A stretch of 64,000 bases of DNA, taken from positions 310,001-374,000 of the forward strand of contig NZ_JQKP01000001.1 in the NCBI RefSeq assembly GCF_000746095.1, given 5' to 3'. Numbering within the stretch: position 1 is the first letter of the stretch; each line of letters begins with the position of its first letter. This DNA comes from Ferriphaselus sp. R-1 (GTDB taxonomy: Bacteria; Pseudomonadota; Gammaproteobacteria; Burkholderiales; Gallionellaceae). This document shows positions 26,600-35,289 of the stretch, in pieces. Under the pieces are notes generated by a model. That model made no database searches. It was given only the letters and a program-made list of their open reading frames with translations, and was not told where the DNA came from. The translations under genes were made by a program, and so were the position numbers.

Positions 26600-27037
26600 A
26601 TGCACGACGATTCCCTGCGCGTTTGGCGCGAAAGTCCCGTATTCAAGGCAGTCTGCCGCGCCGAGATGGATGAACTGCGCGCCAGCACACCCAGTGTGCA
26701 GGCCGCAATCATTGCCACGGCGGACGGCTTCGATGTCGCTGACGTGTGTTCCGACAAGCGCTACTCGCCCGCCCGCCTGTCGGCAATGGCGAGCAGCATG
26801 ATGGCGCTGGCCGGTGCGGTGGCCAAGGAAGCCGATTATCCCGACTGCGGCAGCCTGATCGTCGAAAGCTCCGGCGGCAAGACCATCATGATGAGCCTGC
26901 CCGGCACTGATGGCCGCCTGGTGCTGCTGGTCATTGCCGATAACAGCACGCCGTTCGGCATGTTGCTGATGAATGGTCGCCAGTGCGCGCACCGCATCCA
27001 GCAGCGCCTGAACCTGACTTCCGATTCCAACAACTGA
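26600..27037 (+). CDS. Roadblock/LC7-domain protein (first of two)
   Basis: A 145-aa protein with the MglB/Roadblock layout: helix, beta-hairpin (QAAIIATADGFDVADV), long helix (SPARLSAMASSMMALAGAVAKEA), then strands with TIMMSLPG and RLVLLVIADN, and a C-terminal helix. Roadblock dimers bind small GTPases as GAPs or scaffolds. It has its own GGAGAG site and lies nine bases after the GTPase. Confidence 0.85.
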   Translation: MHDDSLRVWRESPVFKAVCRAEMDELRASTPSVQAAIIATADGFDVADVCSDKRYSPARLSAMASSMMALAGAVAKEADYPDCGSLIVESSGGKTIMMSLPGTDGRLVLLVIADNSTPFGMLLMNGRQCAHRIQQRLNLTSDSNN

Positions 27038-27053
27038 CCAGCAAGGAGAAACC

Positions 27054-27461
27054 ATGTCCGATCTCAACGGAGTGAGCCAGCGTCTGCTTAAACAAGTCAG
27101 CGGCTGTATGGGTGTCGGCGTGGTGGAGATCGAGTCCGGCCTGCTGATCTCGGTGGCGCACAATGTCTCCTATCTCGACGAGTATTTCGTCGAATCGGCG
27201 GCGGCCGCTGCGGTGGACATGTTCCGTGGGCGCACTGTGGCCACCATCGAAAAACTTCTGTCCGATCAGCGTGGCGAACAAGTCAGCAACCTGATCAACG
27301 AAGTGCAGATCACTACCGACAGTACCTACATCTTCATGGCACCTGTTCCCGGCAAGCCCAATATGCTGCTGGTGATGGTCACCGCCCGCAAGACCAACCT
27401 CGGCATGGGCTGGGTGGCGTTGCGTGGTGCCTTGTCGGAGATTGCTCCGCACTGCCCCTGA
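27054..27461 (+). CDS. Roadblock/LC7-like protein (second of two)
   Basis: A 135-aa protein with the same order of elements but little obvious identity to its neighbour: CMGVGVVEIESGLLISV hairpin, DMFRGRTVATIEKLL helix, VQITTDSTYIFMAPVP and NMLLVMVTARKTNLGMGW. The TNLGM segment in place of the usual glycine turn is typical of Roadblock relatives. With the first Roadblock protein it may form a heterodimer acting on the GTPase. AAGGAGA precedes the ATG. Confidence 0.8.
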   Translation: MSDLNGVSQRLLKQVSGCMGVGVVEIESGLLISVAHNVSYLDEYFVESAAAAAVDMFRGRTVATIEKLLSDQRGEQVSNLINEVQITTDSTYIFMAPVPGKPNMLLVMVTARKTNLGMGWVALRGALSEIAPHCP

Positions 27462-27467
27462 GCGTAG

Positions 27468-28178
27468 ATGACGAGCGGCATCCTCTACCTCATCCCCAAC
27501 ACGCTGGGGGACAACTCCCCGGCGGATGTGCTTCCCGCCCACACTATCGCCACCGCCCGCAGGCTCGACTATTTCGTGGTCGAGCATGCCAAAACGGCGC
27601 GTCGCTTCCTGTCCCAGATCAAGACTGAAAAACCGCTACAGGAGTTGGAGCTGGTCGAGCTGAGCGAGCACACCGCCGCCGCTGAGCTGCCCAAGCTGCT
27701 TGCACCGTTGCTGGCCGGGCGCGATGCCGGATTGTTGTCCGAAGCGGGCTGCCCCGGCGTGGCCGACCCCGGTGCCGAACTGGTGGCGCTGGCACACCGG
27801 CGCGGCGTGCGCGTCGTGCCGCTGGTCGGCCCGTCCTCGATCCTGTTGGCGCTGATGGCTTCCGGCATGAACGGTCAGGGCTTTGCGTTTCGCGGCTATC
27901 TGCCGGTGGAAGAGGGCGCGCGGCAGAAAGCCATCGCCACGCTGGAGGGTGAATCGGTCCGGTTACACCAGACGCAGATATTCATCGAGACCCCGTACCG
28001 CAACCACAAGCTACTGAACGCCGTTCTGGCCCAATGTCGCCCCGGTACCCGCCTGTGTATCGCCACCGACCTGACTCTGCCCACTGAATGGGTCGTCACC
28101 CGCACCGTGGCCGACTGGAAGGCAGCCACCGTCCCCGATCTCAACAAGCGACCGAGTATCTTTCTGTTGCAGGCTTAG
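27468..28178 (+). CDS. SAM-dependent methyltransferase, RsmI/tetrapyrrole-methylase family
   Basis: A 236-aa protein. ILYLIPNTLGD is the first strand and loop. LLSEAGCPGVADPGAELV is the RsmI-type glycine-rich SAM loop and LVGPSSILLALMASG the second. Shorter than RsmI (~280 aa) and without its C-terminal domain, it matches a compact RsmI-related clade. The substrate is likely rRNA but not proven. It starts six bases after the Roadblock gene, so it shares that transcript even if unrelated in function. Confidence 0.82.
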   Translation: MTSGILYLIPNTLGDNSPADVLPAHTIATARRLDYFVVEHAKTARRFLSQIKTEKPLQELELVELSEHTAAAELPKLLAPLLAGRDAGLLSEAGCPGVADPGAELVALAHRRGVRVVPLVGPSSILLALMASGMNGQGFAFRGYLPVEEGARQKAIATLEGESVRLHQTQIFIETPYRNHKLLNAVLAQCRPGTRLCIATDLTLPTEWVVTRTVADWKAATVPDLNKRPSIFLLQA

Positions 28179-28184
28179 TTGTGC

Positions 28185-29423
28185 TCAGATGCGACCGTTG
28201 TCCTGGTCGTGCCCGTGTTTTTTGTAGAGGATGCCCATGATGCTGGAGAGCAGCAGGCCGAACACCAGCGTGATGGCGTAGATGCTGAACTCCAGTTTTT
28301 CCATCAGGGCGTAGAGCGAGAGCATGGCGAGGATGCTGAGGTTCTCGTTGAAGTTCTGCACGGCGATGGAGCTGCCTGCGCCCATCAGCAGGTGGCCGCG
28401 ATGCTGTAGCAGGGCGTTCATCGGGACGACGAAGTAGCCGCCCATCGCGCCGATGACGATCAGCAGCAGGGTGGCCAGCAGCGGGTGCGAGACCGGGATC
28501 ATCGCGAGTACGGCCAGCCCCATGGCGATGCCGACCGGCAGCACTTTCACCGAGTGTTCCAGCTTGACGAAGCGCGCCGCCAGTATCGAGCCGATGGCGA
28601 TGCCGACGGCGACCCAGGCGGTGAGTTGGGCGGCTTTGCCGATGTCGTAATGCAGTGCCACGCCGGCCCAGGCCAGCACGATCAGGCGCAAGGTCGCGCC
28701 CGCGCCCCAGAACAGCGTGGTCACGCCCAGCGAGACTTGTCCCAGCGGATCTTTCCACAGCAGCTTGAAGCAATGGATGAATTCCTTGAGCAGGAAGGCC
28801 GGGCTGCGACTCAGCGGCTTGTGGTCCATCGGCACGCGCGGGATGTACAGATTGAACGTCGCTGCCAGCAGGTAGATCACCACGATGACGCAGATCGCCA
28901 GTTCCGGCGGAGTGTCTATGCCGAAGCCGTGCAGCGGCGCGCTCCAGCCGTCGAACAGTACGGCGGAGATGGTCGGGCTGACCAGCACGCCGCCCACGAC
29001 TGCGCCCATGATGATGGCCAGTACGGTGAGGCCCTCCATCCAGCTGTTGGCCACCACCAGTTTGGCGGGCGGCAGGTATTCGGTGAGGATGCCGTATTTG
29101 GCGGGCGAATAGGCCGCTGCGCCGAAACCGGCGATGCCATAGGCCAGCAGCGGGTTGACTCCTGCCAGCATGGCCAGGCAGCCGGTGAGTTTGATGCCGT
29201 TGCTGATGAACATGACACGCCCCTTGGGCAGCGAATCGGCGAATGCGCCGACGAAGGGGGCCAGCACTATATAAGAGAGTACGAAGGCTTCTTGCAGCAC
29301 CGGAGTGTGCCAGGAGGGGGAGTGCAGCTCTTTCAGCAGGGCGATGGCGGCGAACAGCAGGGCATTGTCGGCGAGCGCGGAGAGGAATTGCGCCGCCAGG
29401 ATGATGTAGAAGCCGAAGTTCAT
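28185..29423 (-). CDS. lplT: Lysophospholipid transporter LplT (MFS)
   Basis: A 412-aa major-facilitator protein with 12 predicted helices. N-terminal FYIILAAQFLSALADNALLFAAIALL with the conserved DNA pair, and YSPAKYGILTEYLPP, typical of LplT. It flips lysophospholipids inward for reacylation. The fused or adjacent acyltransferase (Aas) seen elsewhere is not in this window. The ATG at 29423 is preferred over 29519, which would overlap the divergent alr gene. Confidence 0.9.
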   Translation of the reverse strand: MNFGFYIILAAQFLSALADNALLFAAIALLKELHSPSWHTPVLQEAFVLSYIVLAPFVGAFADSLPKGRVMFISNGIKLTGCLAMLAGVNPLLAYGIAGFGAAAYSPAKYGILTEYLPPAKLVVANSWMEGLTVLAIIMGAVVGGVLVSPTISAVLFDGWSAPLHGFGIDTPPELAICVIVVIYLLAATFNLYIPRVPMDHKPLSRSPAFLLKEFIHCFKLLWKDPLGQVSLGVTTLFWGAGATLRLIVLAWAGVALHYDIGKAAQLTAWVAVGIAIGSILAARFVKLEHSVKVLPVGIAMGLAVLAMIPVSHPLLATLLLIVIGAMGGYFVVPMNALLQHRGHLLMGAGSSIAVQNFNENLSILAMLSLYALMEKLEFSIYAITLVFGLLLSSIMGILYKKHGHDQDNGRI

Positions 29424-29512
29424 GCGAGAGCCGCCGTTCAGGGAGCGCGCTTTATAACATGAAAAGGGGAGGCCTGCTATGATTCGCCCCCCGGCAACCG
29501 CACTCTTGCTCA

Positions 29513-30571
29513 ATGTCACGCCCGATACACGCCAAACTGGACTTTTCCGCGCTGGAACATAACCTGCGCGCGATCCGCCGTCGCACCGACGCGCGCGTGA
29601 TGGCGGTCATCAAGGCCGAGGCGTATGGCCATGGCTTGGTGCGTGCTGCCGAAGCCTTGCGCGCTGCCGATGGCTTTGCCCTGCTTGACCTTCAGGATGC
29701 AGTGCGGCTGCGCGAAGCCGGGTTCCGGCAGCCCATCCTGTTGCTGGAAGGTTTTTTCGCGGCGGATGAGCTGCCGCTGCTGGCCGAATACGAGCTGGCC
29801 AGCGTCATCCACTCGTCGCAGCAACTGGCGCAGCTCAGCGCCTATCCACGTCGCGGCGGTCTGGCGGTATGGCTCAAGCTCAACACCGGCATGAACCGGC
29901 TGGGTTTCACTCCGGCACAGTTCACGCAGGTGCTGGAGACGGTGCGTCGCCACCCGGCAGTGGGCGAGATCACGCTGATGACCCACTTCGCTCATGCCGA
30001 CGATGCCGTCGGCGTGGAGGCGCAGCTGGCGTGCTTCGATGCGCTGGTCGGCGGGCAGCGCCTGCCGCGCTCACTGGCCAACTCCGCCGCTTTGCTGCGT
30101 TATCCGCAGACCCATGCCGATTGGGTGCGACCCGGCATCTCCTTATATGGTGCATCGCCGTTCGCCGAGGTCAGTGCCGAGCAACTCGGCTTGCGTCCGG
30201 TGATGACGCTGGCCAGCGAGGTCATCTCGGTCACCGAGCTGAAGGCGGGCGACCGCGTGGGTTACGGTGGCTCGTTCTGCGCGGAACGGGCGATGCGCAT
30301 CGGCACGGTCGCCTGCGGTTACGCCGACGGCTATCCGCGCCATGCACCGACCGGAACGCCGGTTCTGGTCGGCGGGCAGCGGACCCGCACCCTGGGTCGG
30401 GTCTCGATGGACATGCTGAGCGTCGATCTGAGCGAGCTTCCCGAAGCGGGCATCGGCAGTCGGGTCGTGCTGTGGGGCGAGGGCATGCCGGTGGATGAGG
30501 TGGCGCGGGCCGCGGGTACCATCAGTTATGAGTTGCTGTGCGCCTTGGCGCGGCGAGTTCCGATAAAGTGA
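29513..30571 (+). CDS. alr: Alanine racemase
   Basis: A 352-aa PLP enzyme. AVIKAEAYGHG carries the PLP lysine. RVGYGGSF carries the catalytic Tyr region near the C-terminal domain, with NRLGF and VRPGISLYG. It makes D-alanine for peptidoglycan. It diverges from lplT across 89 bp. Confidence 0.96.
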   Translation: MSRPIHAKLDFSALEHNLRAIRRRTDARVMAVIKAEAYGHGLVRAAEALRAADGFALLDLQDAVRLREAGFRQPILLLEGFFAADELPLLAEYELASVIHSSQQLAQLSAYPRRGGLAVWLKLNTGMNRLGFTPAQFTQVLETVRRHPAVGEITLMTHFAHADDAVGVEAQLACFDALVGGQRLPRSLANSAALLRYPQTHADWVRPGISLYGASPFAEVSAEQLGLRPVMTLASEVISVTELKAGDRVGYGGSFCAERAMRIGTVACGYADGYPRHAPTGTPVLVGGQRTRTLGRVSMDMLSVDLSELPEAGIGSRVVLWGEGMPVDEVARAAGTISYELLCALARRVPIK

Positions 30572-30654
30572 ACAGAAACTGCAAAATGAGTTGAACGGCG
30601 CGCGGACTTTCGGGTAGAATCGCGCCTCTTTGAAAATTGGTTGGAGTAATTGTC

Positions 30655-30891
30655 ATGGCACGTGTATGTCAGGTTACGGGGAAAGGCCCCATGGTTGGAA
30701 ACAATGTTTCCCACGCGAACAACAAAACCAAGCGCCGTTTTCTGCCGAATTTGCAACGCCGCCGCTTCTGGGTCGAGAGTGAGAACCGCTGGGTTTCTCT
30801 GCGCCTGACCAATGCTGCACTGCGCACTATCGACAAGAATGGCATCGAGGCAGTGCTGTTCGAAATGCGCGCTCGCGGCGAAAACGTTTAA
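30655..30891 (+). CDS. rpmB: 50S ribosomal protein L28
   Basis: A 78-aa protein [20 protein letters not shown] with [15 protein letters not shown], complete compared with the family. The start is the ATG at 30655, not 30637. First gene of the rpmB-rpmG pair. Confidence 0.98.
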   Translation: MARVCQVTGKGPMVGNNVSHANNKTKRRFLPNLQRRRFWVESENRWVSLRLTNAALRTIDKNGIEAVLFEMRARGENV

Positions 30892-30904
30892 GGGGTAAGA
30901 GAAA

Positions 30905-31072
30905 ATGGCAAGCAAGATTCGCGAAAAGATCAAGCTGGAATCCACTGCGGGTACCGGTCACTTCTACACCACCACCAAGAACAAGCGCAACACTCCGGGC
31001 AAGATGGAATTCAACAAGTTCGATCCCGTGGTTCGCAAGCACGTTCCTTACAAGGAAACCAAGCTGAAGTGA
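30905..31072 (+). CDS. rpmG: 50S ribosomal protein L33
   Basis: A 55-aa protein beginning [18 protein letters not shown] and ending VPYKETKLK. It lies 13 bp after rpmB with AAGGGG upstream. It has no CxxC zinc ribbon, so it is the zinc-free (C-) paralogue. Confidence 0.98.
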   Translation: MASKIREKIKLESTAGTGHFYTTTKNKRNTPGKMEFNKFDPVVRKHVPYKETKLK

Positions 31073-31130
31073 TCGTCTTGCCTGCGCTCTGTGCATGAGT
31101 TCAGGCACTTAAGACGTGAACCGCAGCAAT

Positions 31131-31157
31131 AAAACGCCTCCTCGTGGGGCGTTTTTG
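31131..31157 (+). terminator. Terminator of rpmB-rpmG
   Basis: The stem AAAACGCC / GGCGTTTT (with small internal loop) is followed by a T-rich run, 58 bp after the rpmG stop. Confidence 0.85.
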
Positions 31158-31249
31158 CTTTTGTAGCCGTGTCCGCAGTTGACGCAGCCCGTCCCGCTCG
31201 GGGCATCTGCGGCGCTGCCGTGTCGAGCGCATCTGACAGGAGTTGAGTC

Positions 31250-32668
31250 ATGTCGCATCCATCAATCTCGTTGTGCTGGTTCCGGCGCGATCTGCGTTTG
31301 GCGGACCATGCTGCGCTCTACCACGCCTTGAGAGGCAGTGCCGAAGTGCATTGCGTGTTCGTGTTCGACACCACTTTGCTCGATGTGCTGCCGAACAAGG
31401 CGGACAGGCGGGTGGAGTTCATCTGGCAGGCGGTGCGCGAACTGGCCGATGCGTTGCGGGCGCAGGGCAGTGGCTTGCACGTGTTGCACGGCGATCCTCG
31501 TGTCCTCATTCCGCAACTGGCACAACGACTGGGTGCGCAAGCGGTGTATGCGAACCACGATTACGAACCCGAGGCGATGGCGCGGGACGAGGTGGTGCGG
31601 CGGCATTTGCGCGAGGCGGATATCCAGTGGCTGGATTTCAAGGATCAGGTGATTTTCGAGCGCGACGAGGTGTTGACCGGCAGCGGCACGCCGTTCAACG
31701 TGTTCACACCGTACAAGAATGCCTGGCTGAAGCGGCTGACGGATTTCCATCTGCGCGCCTATCCGAACGAAAAATATTTCGCGGCCTTGGCGCCGTTGCC
31801 GACCATGACCATGCCCAGTTTGGCCGAACTGGGCTTTCAGGCGACCAATCTGGCGCAATTGAAGATGCCGACGGGCATGTCAGGCGCGGCGCGCTTGTTC
31901 GAGGATTTCAAGCTGCGGATGGAGCGTTACCACGAACAGCGCGATTTCCCGGCGGTGAAGGGCGTGTCTTACCTCGCGCCGCATCTGCGCTTTGGCACCA
32001 TTTCCATCCGCAGTCTGGCGCGCGAGGCCTATTACCGGGGCGGTCAGGGGGCGCAAACCTGGCTGTCCGAGCTGATCTGGCGCGATTTCTACCAGATGTT
32101 GCTGCATCACCATCCGCGCGTGGTCGGCCATGCGTTCAAGCCGCAGTTCGAGCATCTGCCGTTCACTAACAACGGGGATGGGTTCGCTGCCTGGAAAGCG
32201 GGGCAGACCGGCTATCCGCTGGTCGATGCCGGTATGCGCCAGCTCGCCCAGACTGGCTTCATGCACAACCGTTTGCGCATGGTGACGGCCTCGTTTTTGG
32301 TCAAGGATCTGCAGATCGACTGGCGCTGGGGCGAGGCGTGGTTCGCCGAGAGTCTGCTGGATTTCGACCTCGCGGCGAACAACGGCGGCTGGCAATGGGC
32401 GGCCTCGACCGGGTGCGATGCCCAGCCCTGGTTCCGCATCTTCAATCCGGTCACCCAGTCGGAGAAATTCGATCCCGATGGCAAGTTCATCCGCCGCTAT
32501 GTGCCGGAACTCGCTGGATGTCCCGAGCGCCACCTGCATGCCCCGTGGAACATGAGCGCAGACGAGCAACGGCGTTGCGGTGTCGTGCTCGGGCGGGATT
32601 ATCCATTCCCCATCGTCGATCACGCCGTAGCGCGCGAATTGACGTTGGCGATGTTCAAGGCGGCTTAA
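31250..32668 (+). CDS. phrB: Deoxyribodipyrimidine photo-lyase
   Basis: A 472-aa class I CPD photolyase. N-terminal antenna domain (SLCWFRRDLRLADHAALYHAL). C-terminal FAD domain with WRDFYQMLLHHHP, GYPLVDAGMRQLAQTGFMHNRLRM and DLAANNGGWQWAASTGCDAQPWFR. It repairs UV cyclobutane dimers using blue light. Ribosome site AGGAG. Presence implies occasional light exposure. Confidence 0.96.
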   Translation: MSHPSISLCWFRRDLRLADHAALYHALRGSAEVHCVFVFDTTLLDVLPNKADRRVEFIWQAVRELADALRAQGSGLHVLHGDPRVLIPQLAQRLGAQAVYANHDYEPEAMARDEVVRRHLREADIQWLDFKDQVIFERDEVLTGSGTPFNVFTPYKNAWLKRLTDFHLRAYPNEKYFAALAPLPTMTMPSLAELGFQATNLAQLKMPTGMSGAARLFEDFKLRMERYHEQRDFPAVKGVSYLAPHLRFGTISIRSLAREAYYRGGQGAQTWLSELIWRDFYQMLLHHHPRVVGHAFKPQFEHLPFTNNGDGFAAWKAGQTGYPLVDAGMRQLAQTGFMHNRLRMVTASFLVKDLQIDWRWGEAWFAESLLDFDLAANNGGWQWAASTGCDAQPWFRIFNPVTQSEKFDPDGKFIRRYVPELAGCPERHLHAPWNMSADEQRRCGVVLGRDYPFPIVDHAVARELTLAMFKAA

Positions 32669-32676
32669 GGACGATC

Positions 32677-33564
32677 ATGCGTATCTTATTGACTGGCGGC
32701 ACGGGTTTGATTGGGCGTAGCCTGTGTCGCGCCTTGCTGGCACAAAGTCATCAGTTGACGGTATTGAGTCGGCATCCTGAAACCGTGACGTCGCGCTGTG
32801 GCGCAACGGTGGCGGCGATGGCCTCGCTGGATGAATGGCAGCCTGAGCACGCATTCGATGCCGTGATCAATCTGGCAGGCGAGCCGATTGCGGATGCCGC
32901 ATGGTCGGACAAGCGCAAGCAAGCGCTGTGGGATAGCCGCGTTACACTCACCCGGCAGTTGGTGCAAAAGATCGCGGCTGCACACGTGCAACCTGGCGTT
33001 CTGTTGAGTGGCTCGGCGATAGGTTATTACGGTAATCGGCAGGCTCTGGCGCTGGATGAGGCGGCGGATGGCGGCAGCGGTTATTCGGCCGAATTGTGTG
33101 CGGCGTGGGAACACGCCGCGCTTGAGGCATCCGCCCTGGGAGTGCGGGTTTGCCTGTTGCGTACCGGTTTGGTGCTGAGCGATGGCGGCGGTTTACTGGC
33201 CAAAATGCGTTTGCCCTTCGGCATAGGCGTGCGCTTCGGGCGCGGTGAGCAGTGGATGAGCTGGATCCATATCGACGATCATGTGCAGATCATGTTGCGC
33301 CTATTGGACGATGCACAAGCGCACGGTGCCTACAACTTGACCGCGCCAGAGCCGGTCAGCCAGGCAGAATTCGTGCGTATCCTGAGCGAATTGAGTGGAG
33401 GCCGCGTGGTGTTCACCGCCCCAGCGGGGGTGTTGCGGCTGGCCTTGGGCGAACGCGCCAGCTTGTTGCTCGAAGGGCAGCGCGTGCTGCCTGGTCGCAT
33501 CAAGGCATCAGGCTACGCATTTCGCTATAGCCAAGTGATGGATGCGCTGCGTGCTTTACTTTAG
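32677..33564 (+). CDS. TIGR01777-family NAD(P)-binding epimerase (YfcH-like)
   Basis: A 295-aa Rossmann protein. MRILLTGGTGLIGRSL is the nucleotide-binding loop. The family continues with NLAGEPIADAAWSDKRKQAL, LLSGSAIGYYG (catalytic-type Tyr) and WMSWIHIDD. The true substrate of this family is unclear despite the epimerase name. It starts nine bases after phrB, so it is operonic, and its stop overlaps the convergent peroxidase gene by four bases. Confidence 0.9.
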   Translation: MRILLTGGTGLIGRSLCRALLAQSHQLTVLSRHPETVTSRCGATVAAMASLDEWQPEHAFDAVINLAGEPIADAAWSDKRKQALWDSRVTLTRQLVQKIAAAHVQPGVLLSGSAIGYYGNRQALALDEAADGGSGYSAELCAAWEHAALEASALGVRVCLLRTGLVLSDGGGLLAKMRLPFGIGVRFGRGEQWMSWIHIDDHVQIMLRLLDDAQAHGAYNLTAPEPVSQAEFVRILSELSGGRVVFTAPAGVLRLALGERASLLLEGQRVLPGRIKASGYAFRYSQVMDALRALL

Positions 33565-34133
33565 TGCGGCTGACTCAGCATAGACTCGATCGCCGCCCTG
33601 AATTTCGGGTCGGTGGGAGGCAGTTCGGCCGGGAAGGAGAGGATGGTTTTGCCATCGCGGCTGACTAGATACTTGTGAAAGTTCCACTCTGGCTGGCTGC
33701 GAGTGGCGGCGCGCAGTTGTACATAGACAGGATTCGTCTCACTCCCCACTACATGCGATTTAGCCATCATGGGGAACTTCACACCGTAGGTTGAACGGCA
33801 AAACTCGGCGATTTCGCCATTGCTCTTCGGCTCTTGCCCGCCGAAATCGTTGGCAGGAAAGCCGATCACACTTAGCCCACGGGGTTCCAGTTCGCGATAC
33901 AGTTTTTCCAGATCGCCATATTGATGGGTGTTGCCGCAATAACTGGCCGTGTTGACGAACAGCACCACGCGACCGCTGAATTGGCACAGATCCACCTGTT
34001 CTTCTTGCAACGAAGTGAGTCGGTGATTGAGTATGGCTGGACAGGATTGAGCGGACGTTGACTTGGGTACATCGGCGGCAGTGCTGCCGAGTGACACGAA
34101 ACTTAACGTCAGAACGAGGATGTAACGCTTCAT
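33561..34133 (-). CDS. Periplasmic glutathione-peroxidase-family protein
   Basis: A 190-aa precursor with a signal peptide (MKRYILVLTLSFVSLGSTAA), unusual because most bacterial Gpx proteins are cytoplasmic. Motifs: LFVNTASYCGNTHQYGDLE with peroxidatic Cys, GFPANDFGGQEP and PEWNFHKYLV (Gln and Trp of the catalytic tetrad). It probably uses a periplasmic thiol partner to reduce peroxides, relevant where Fe(II) would drive Fenton chemistry. The start is set at 34133 to give the signal; the upstream frame overlaps miaA. Confidence 0.88.
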   Translation of the reverse strand: MKRYILVLTLSFVSLGSTAADVPKSTSAQSCPAILNHRLTSLQEEQVDLCQFSGRVVLFVNTASYCGNTHQYGDLEKLYRELEPRGLSVIGFPANDFGGQEPKSNGEIAEFCRSTYGVKFPMMAKSHVVGSETNPVYVQLRAATRSQPEWNFHKYLVSRDGKTILSFPAELPPTDPKFRAAIESMLSQPH

Positions 34134-34146
34134 GGTGGACTCCGTA

Positions 34147-35139
34147 CTAATTGAGTTGGGCTGAAAAAGCATCAAACACTTGTTGGGCAAGGTCGGCTTG
34201 CAGACAGTCCAGGCTGATGACATCTTCCATGCCGCGCAGCCAGGTGAGCTGGCGCTTCGCCAGTTGTCGGGTGGCAGCGATGCCGGTTTCCAGCAGGCCA
34301 GCTTCGTCGATTTCACCGTTCTGGAATTGCCATGCCTGTCGGTAGCCCACGCAGCGCATCGACGGCAGGTCGGGATGCAGCGTGGGGTGATCGCGTCGCA
34401 AGCGACTCAACTCATCCAGCAATCCTTGCTTCAGCATGGTTTCGTAGCGCGTGGCGATGCGTGCGTGCAGCACAGCGCGGTCGGAAGGGACGAGGGCGAG
34501 CGGGAGGACGGAGTAGGGCAGTGCGTTGTCGGGTGCCCCTCTCCCCAGCCCTCTCCCGCTGGCGGAAGAGGGAGTCAGTTCGGCGTTGGTCTTTGCGAGC
34601 AACTCCGACATCGGCTTTCCGCTCAGCAGACAGACCTCCATCGCGCGCTGGATGCGCTGGGTGTCGGTGCTGTGCAGGCGGGCGGCGGTGGCGGGGTCGA
34701 TCTCGGCCAGCTTGCGGTGCATCGCCTCGATGCCGTGTTCGGCGATCTCGGCATCGAGTTGCGCGCGCAGCGCCGGGTCGGCCTGCGGCAATTCGCTCAA
34801 CCCTTCGCGCAGCGCCTTGAAATACAACATGGTGCCGCCTACCAGCAGCGGGATTTTTCCGCGCGCGGTGATCTCGGCCATCAGCTGCAGCGCGTCGTGA
34901 CGGAAGGCGGCGGCAGAGTAGCTTTCGGTCGGGTCTATGATGTCGATCAGGTGATGCGGTGCGCGAGCCAGGGTGGCGGCGTCGGGCTTGGCCGTGCCGA
35001 TGTCCATGCCGCGATAGACCAGCGCCGAATCCACGCTGATCAACTCCACCGGCAGCCGTTCGGCCAGCGCCACCGCCACTGCCGTCTTGCCGCTGGCAGT
35101 GGGGCCCATCAGGAAAATCGCGGGCGGTAGCTTAGTCAT
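34147..35139 (-). CDS. miaA: tRNA dimethylallyltransferase MiaA with repeat-encoded insertion
   Basis: A 330-aa protein. P-loop MGPTASGKT, the [16 protein letters not shown] motif, and the C-terminal tRNA-binding region ([23 protein letters not shown]). It transfers dimethylallyl to A37 of tRNAs reading UNN codons; MiaB, also in this window, thiomethylates the product. Residues ~190-202 ([13 protein letters not shown]) are encoded by a palindromic repeat inserted in frame in a surface-type loop just before NALPY. A second mobile-type repeat ends five bases upstream of the start codon. Confidence 0.95.
   Translation of the reverse strand: MTKLPPAIFLMGPTASGKTAVAVALAERLPVELISVDSALVYRGMDIGTAKPDAATLARAPHHLIDIIDPTESYSAAAFRHDALQLMAEITARGKIPLLVGGTMLYFKALREGLSELPQADPALRAQLDAEIAEHGIEAMHRKLAEIDPATAARLHSTDTQRIQRAMEVCLLSGKPMSELLAKTNAELTPSSASGRGLGRGAPDNALPYSVLPLALVPSDRAVLHARIATRYETMLKQGLLDELSRLRRDHPTLHPDLPSMRCVGYRQAWQFQNGEIDEAGLLETGIAATRQLAKRQLTWLRGMEDVISLDCLQADLAQQVFDAFSAQLN
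34536..34573. repeat. REP-like palindromic repeat inside miaA
   Basis: A CCCTCTCCC / GAGGG-type palindrome of 38 bp. Similar cores occur at 40858-40919 and 48526-48560. It is in frame with miaA and adds about 13 codons. Confidence 0.85.
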
Positions 35140-35143
35140 TAGT

Positions 35144-35268
35144 CGTCATTCCCGCGCAGGCGGGATTCCAGCCGCACCGATCACCCCCCGCGTAGCGGGG
35201 CTGCGCAGGGTTTTGTCCGCTTTGCGGGACATTTTGCCCACTGGATTCCCGCCTATGCGGGAATGACG
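35144..35268. repeat. MITE-like element with 28-bp terminal inverted repeats
   Basis: The left end (35144-35171, CGTCATTCCCGCG...) and right end (35241-35268, ...GCGGGAATGACG) are near-perfect inverted complements. Each is itself palindromic around ATTCCCGC. Two further hairpins lie inside (CCCCGCGTAGCGGGG and a TCCGC/GCGGGA one). No ORF. It fills the gap between rlmM and miaA and supplies the bases upstream of the miaA start. Confidence 0.85.
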
Positions 35269-35289
35269 CCGAGGTATGTGTGGCGCGGT

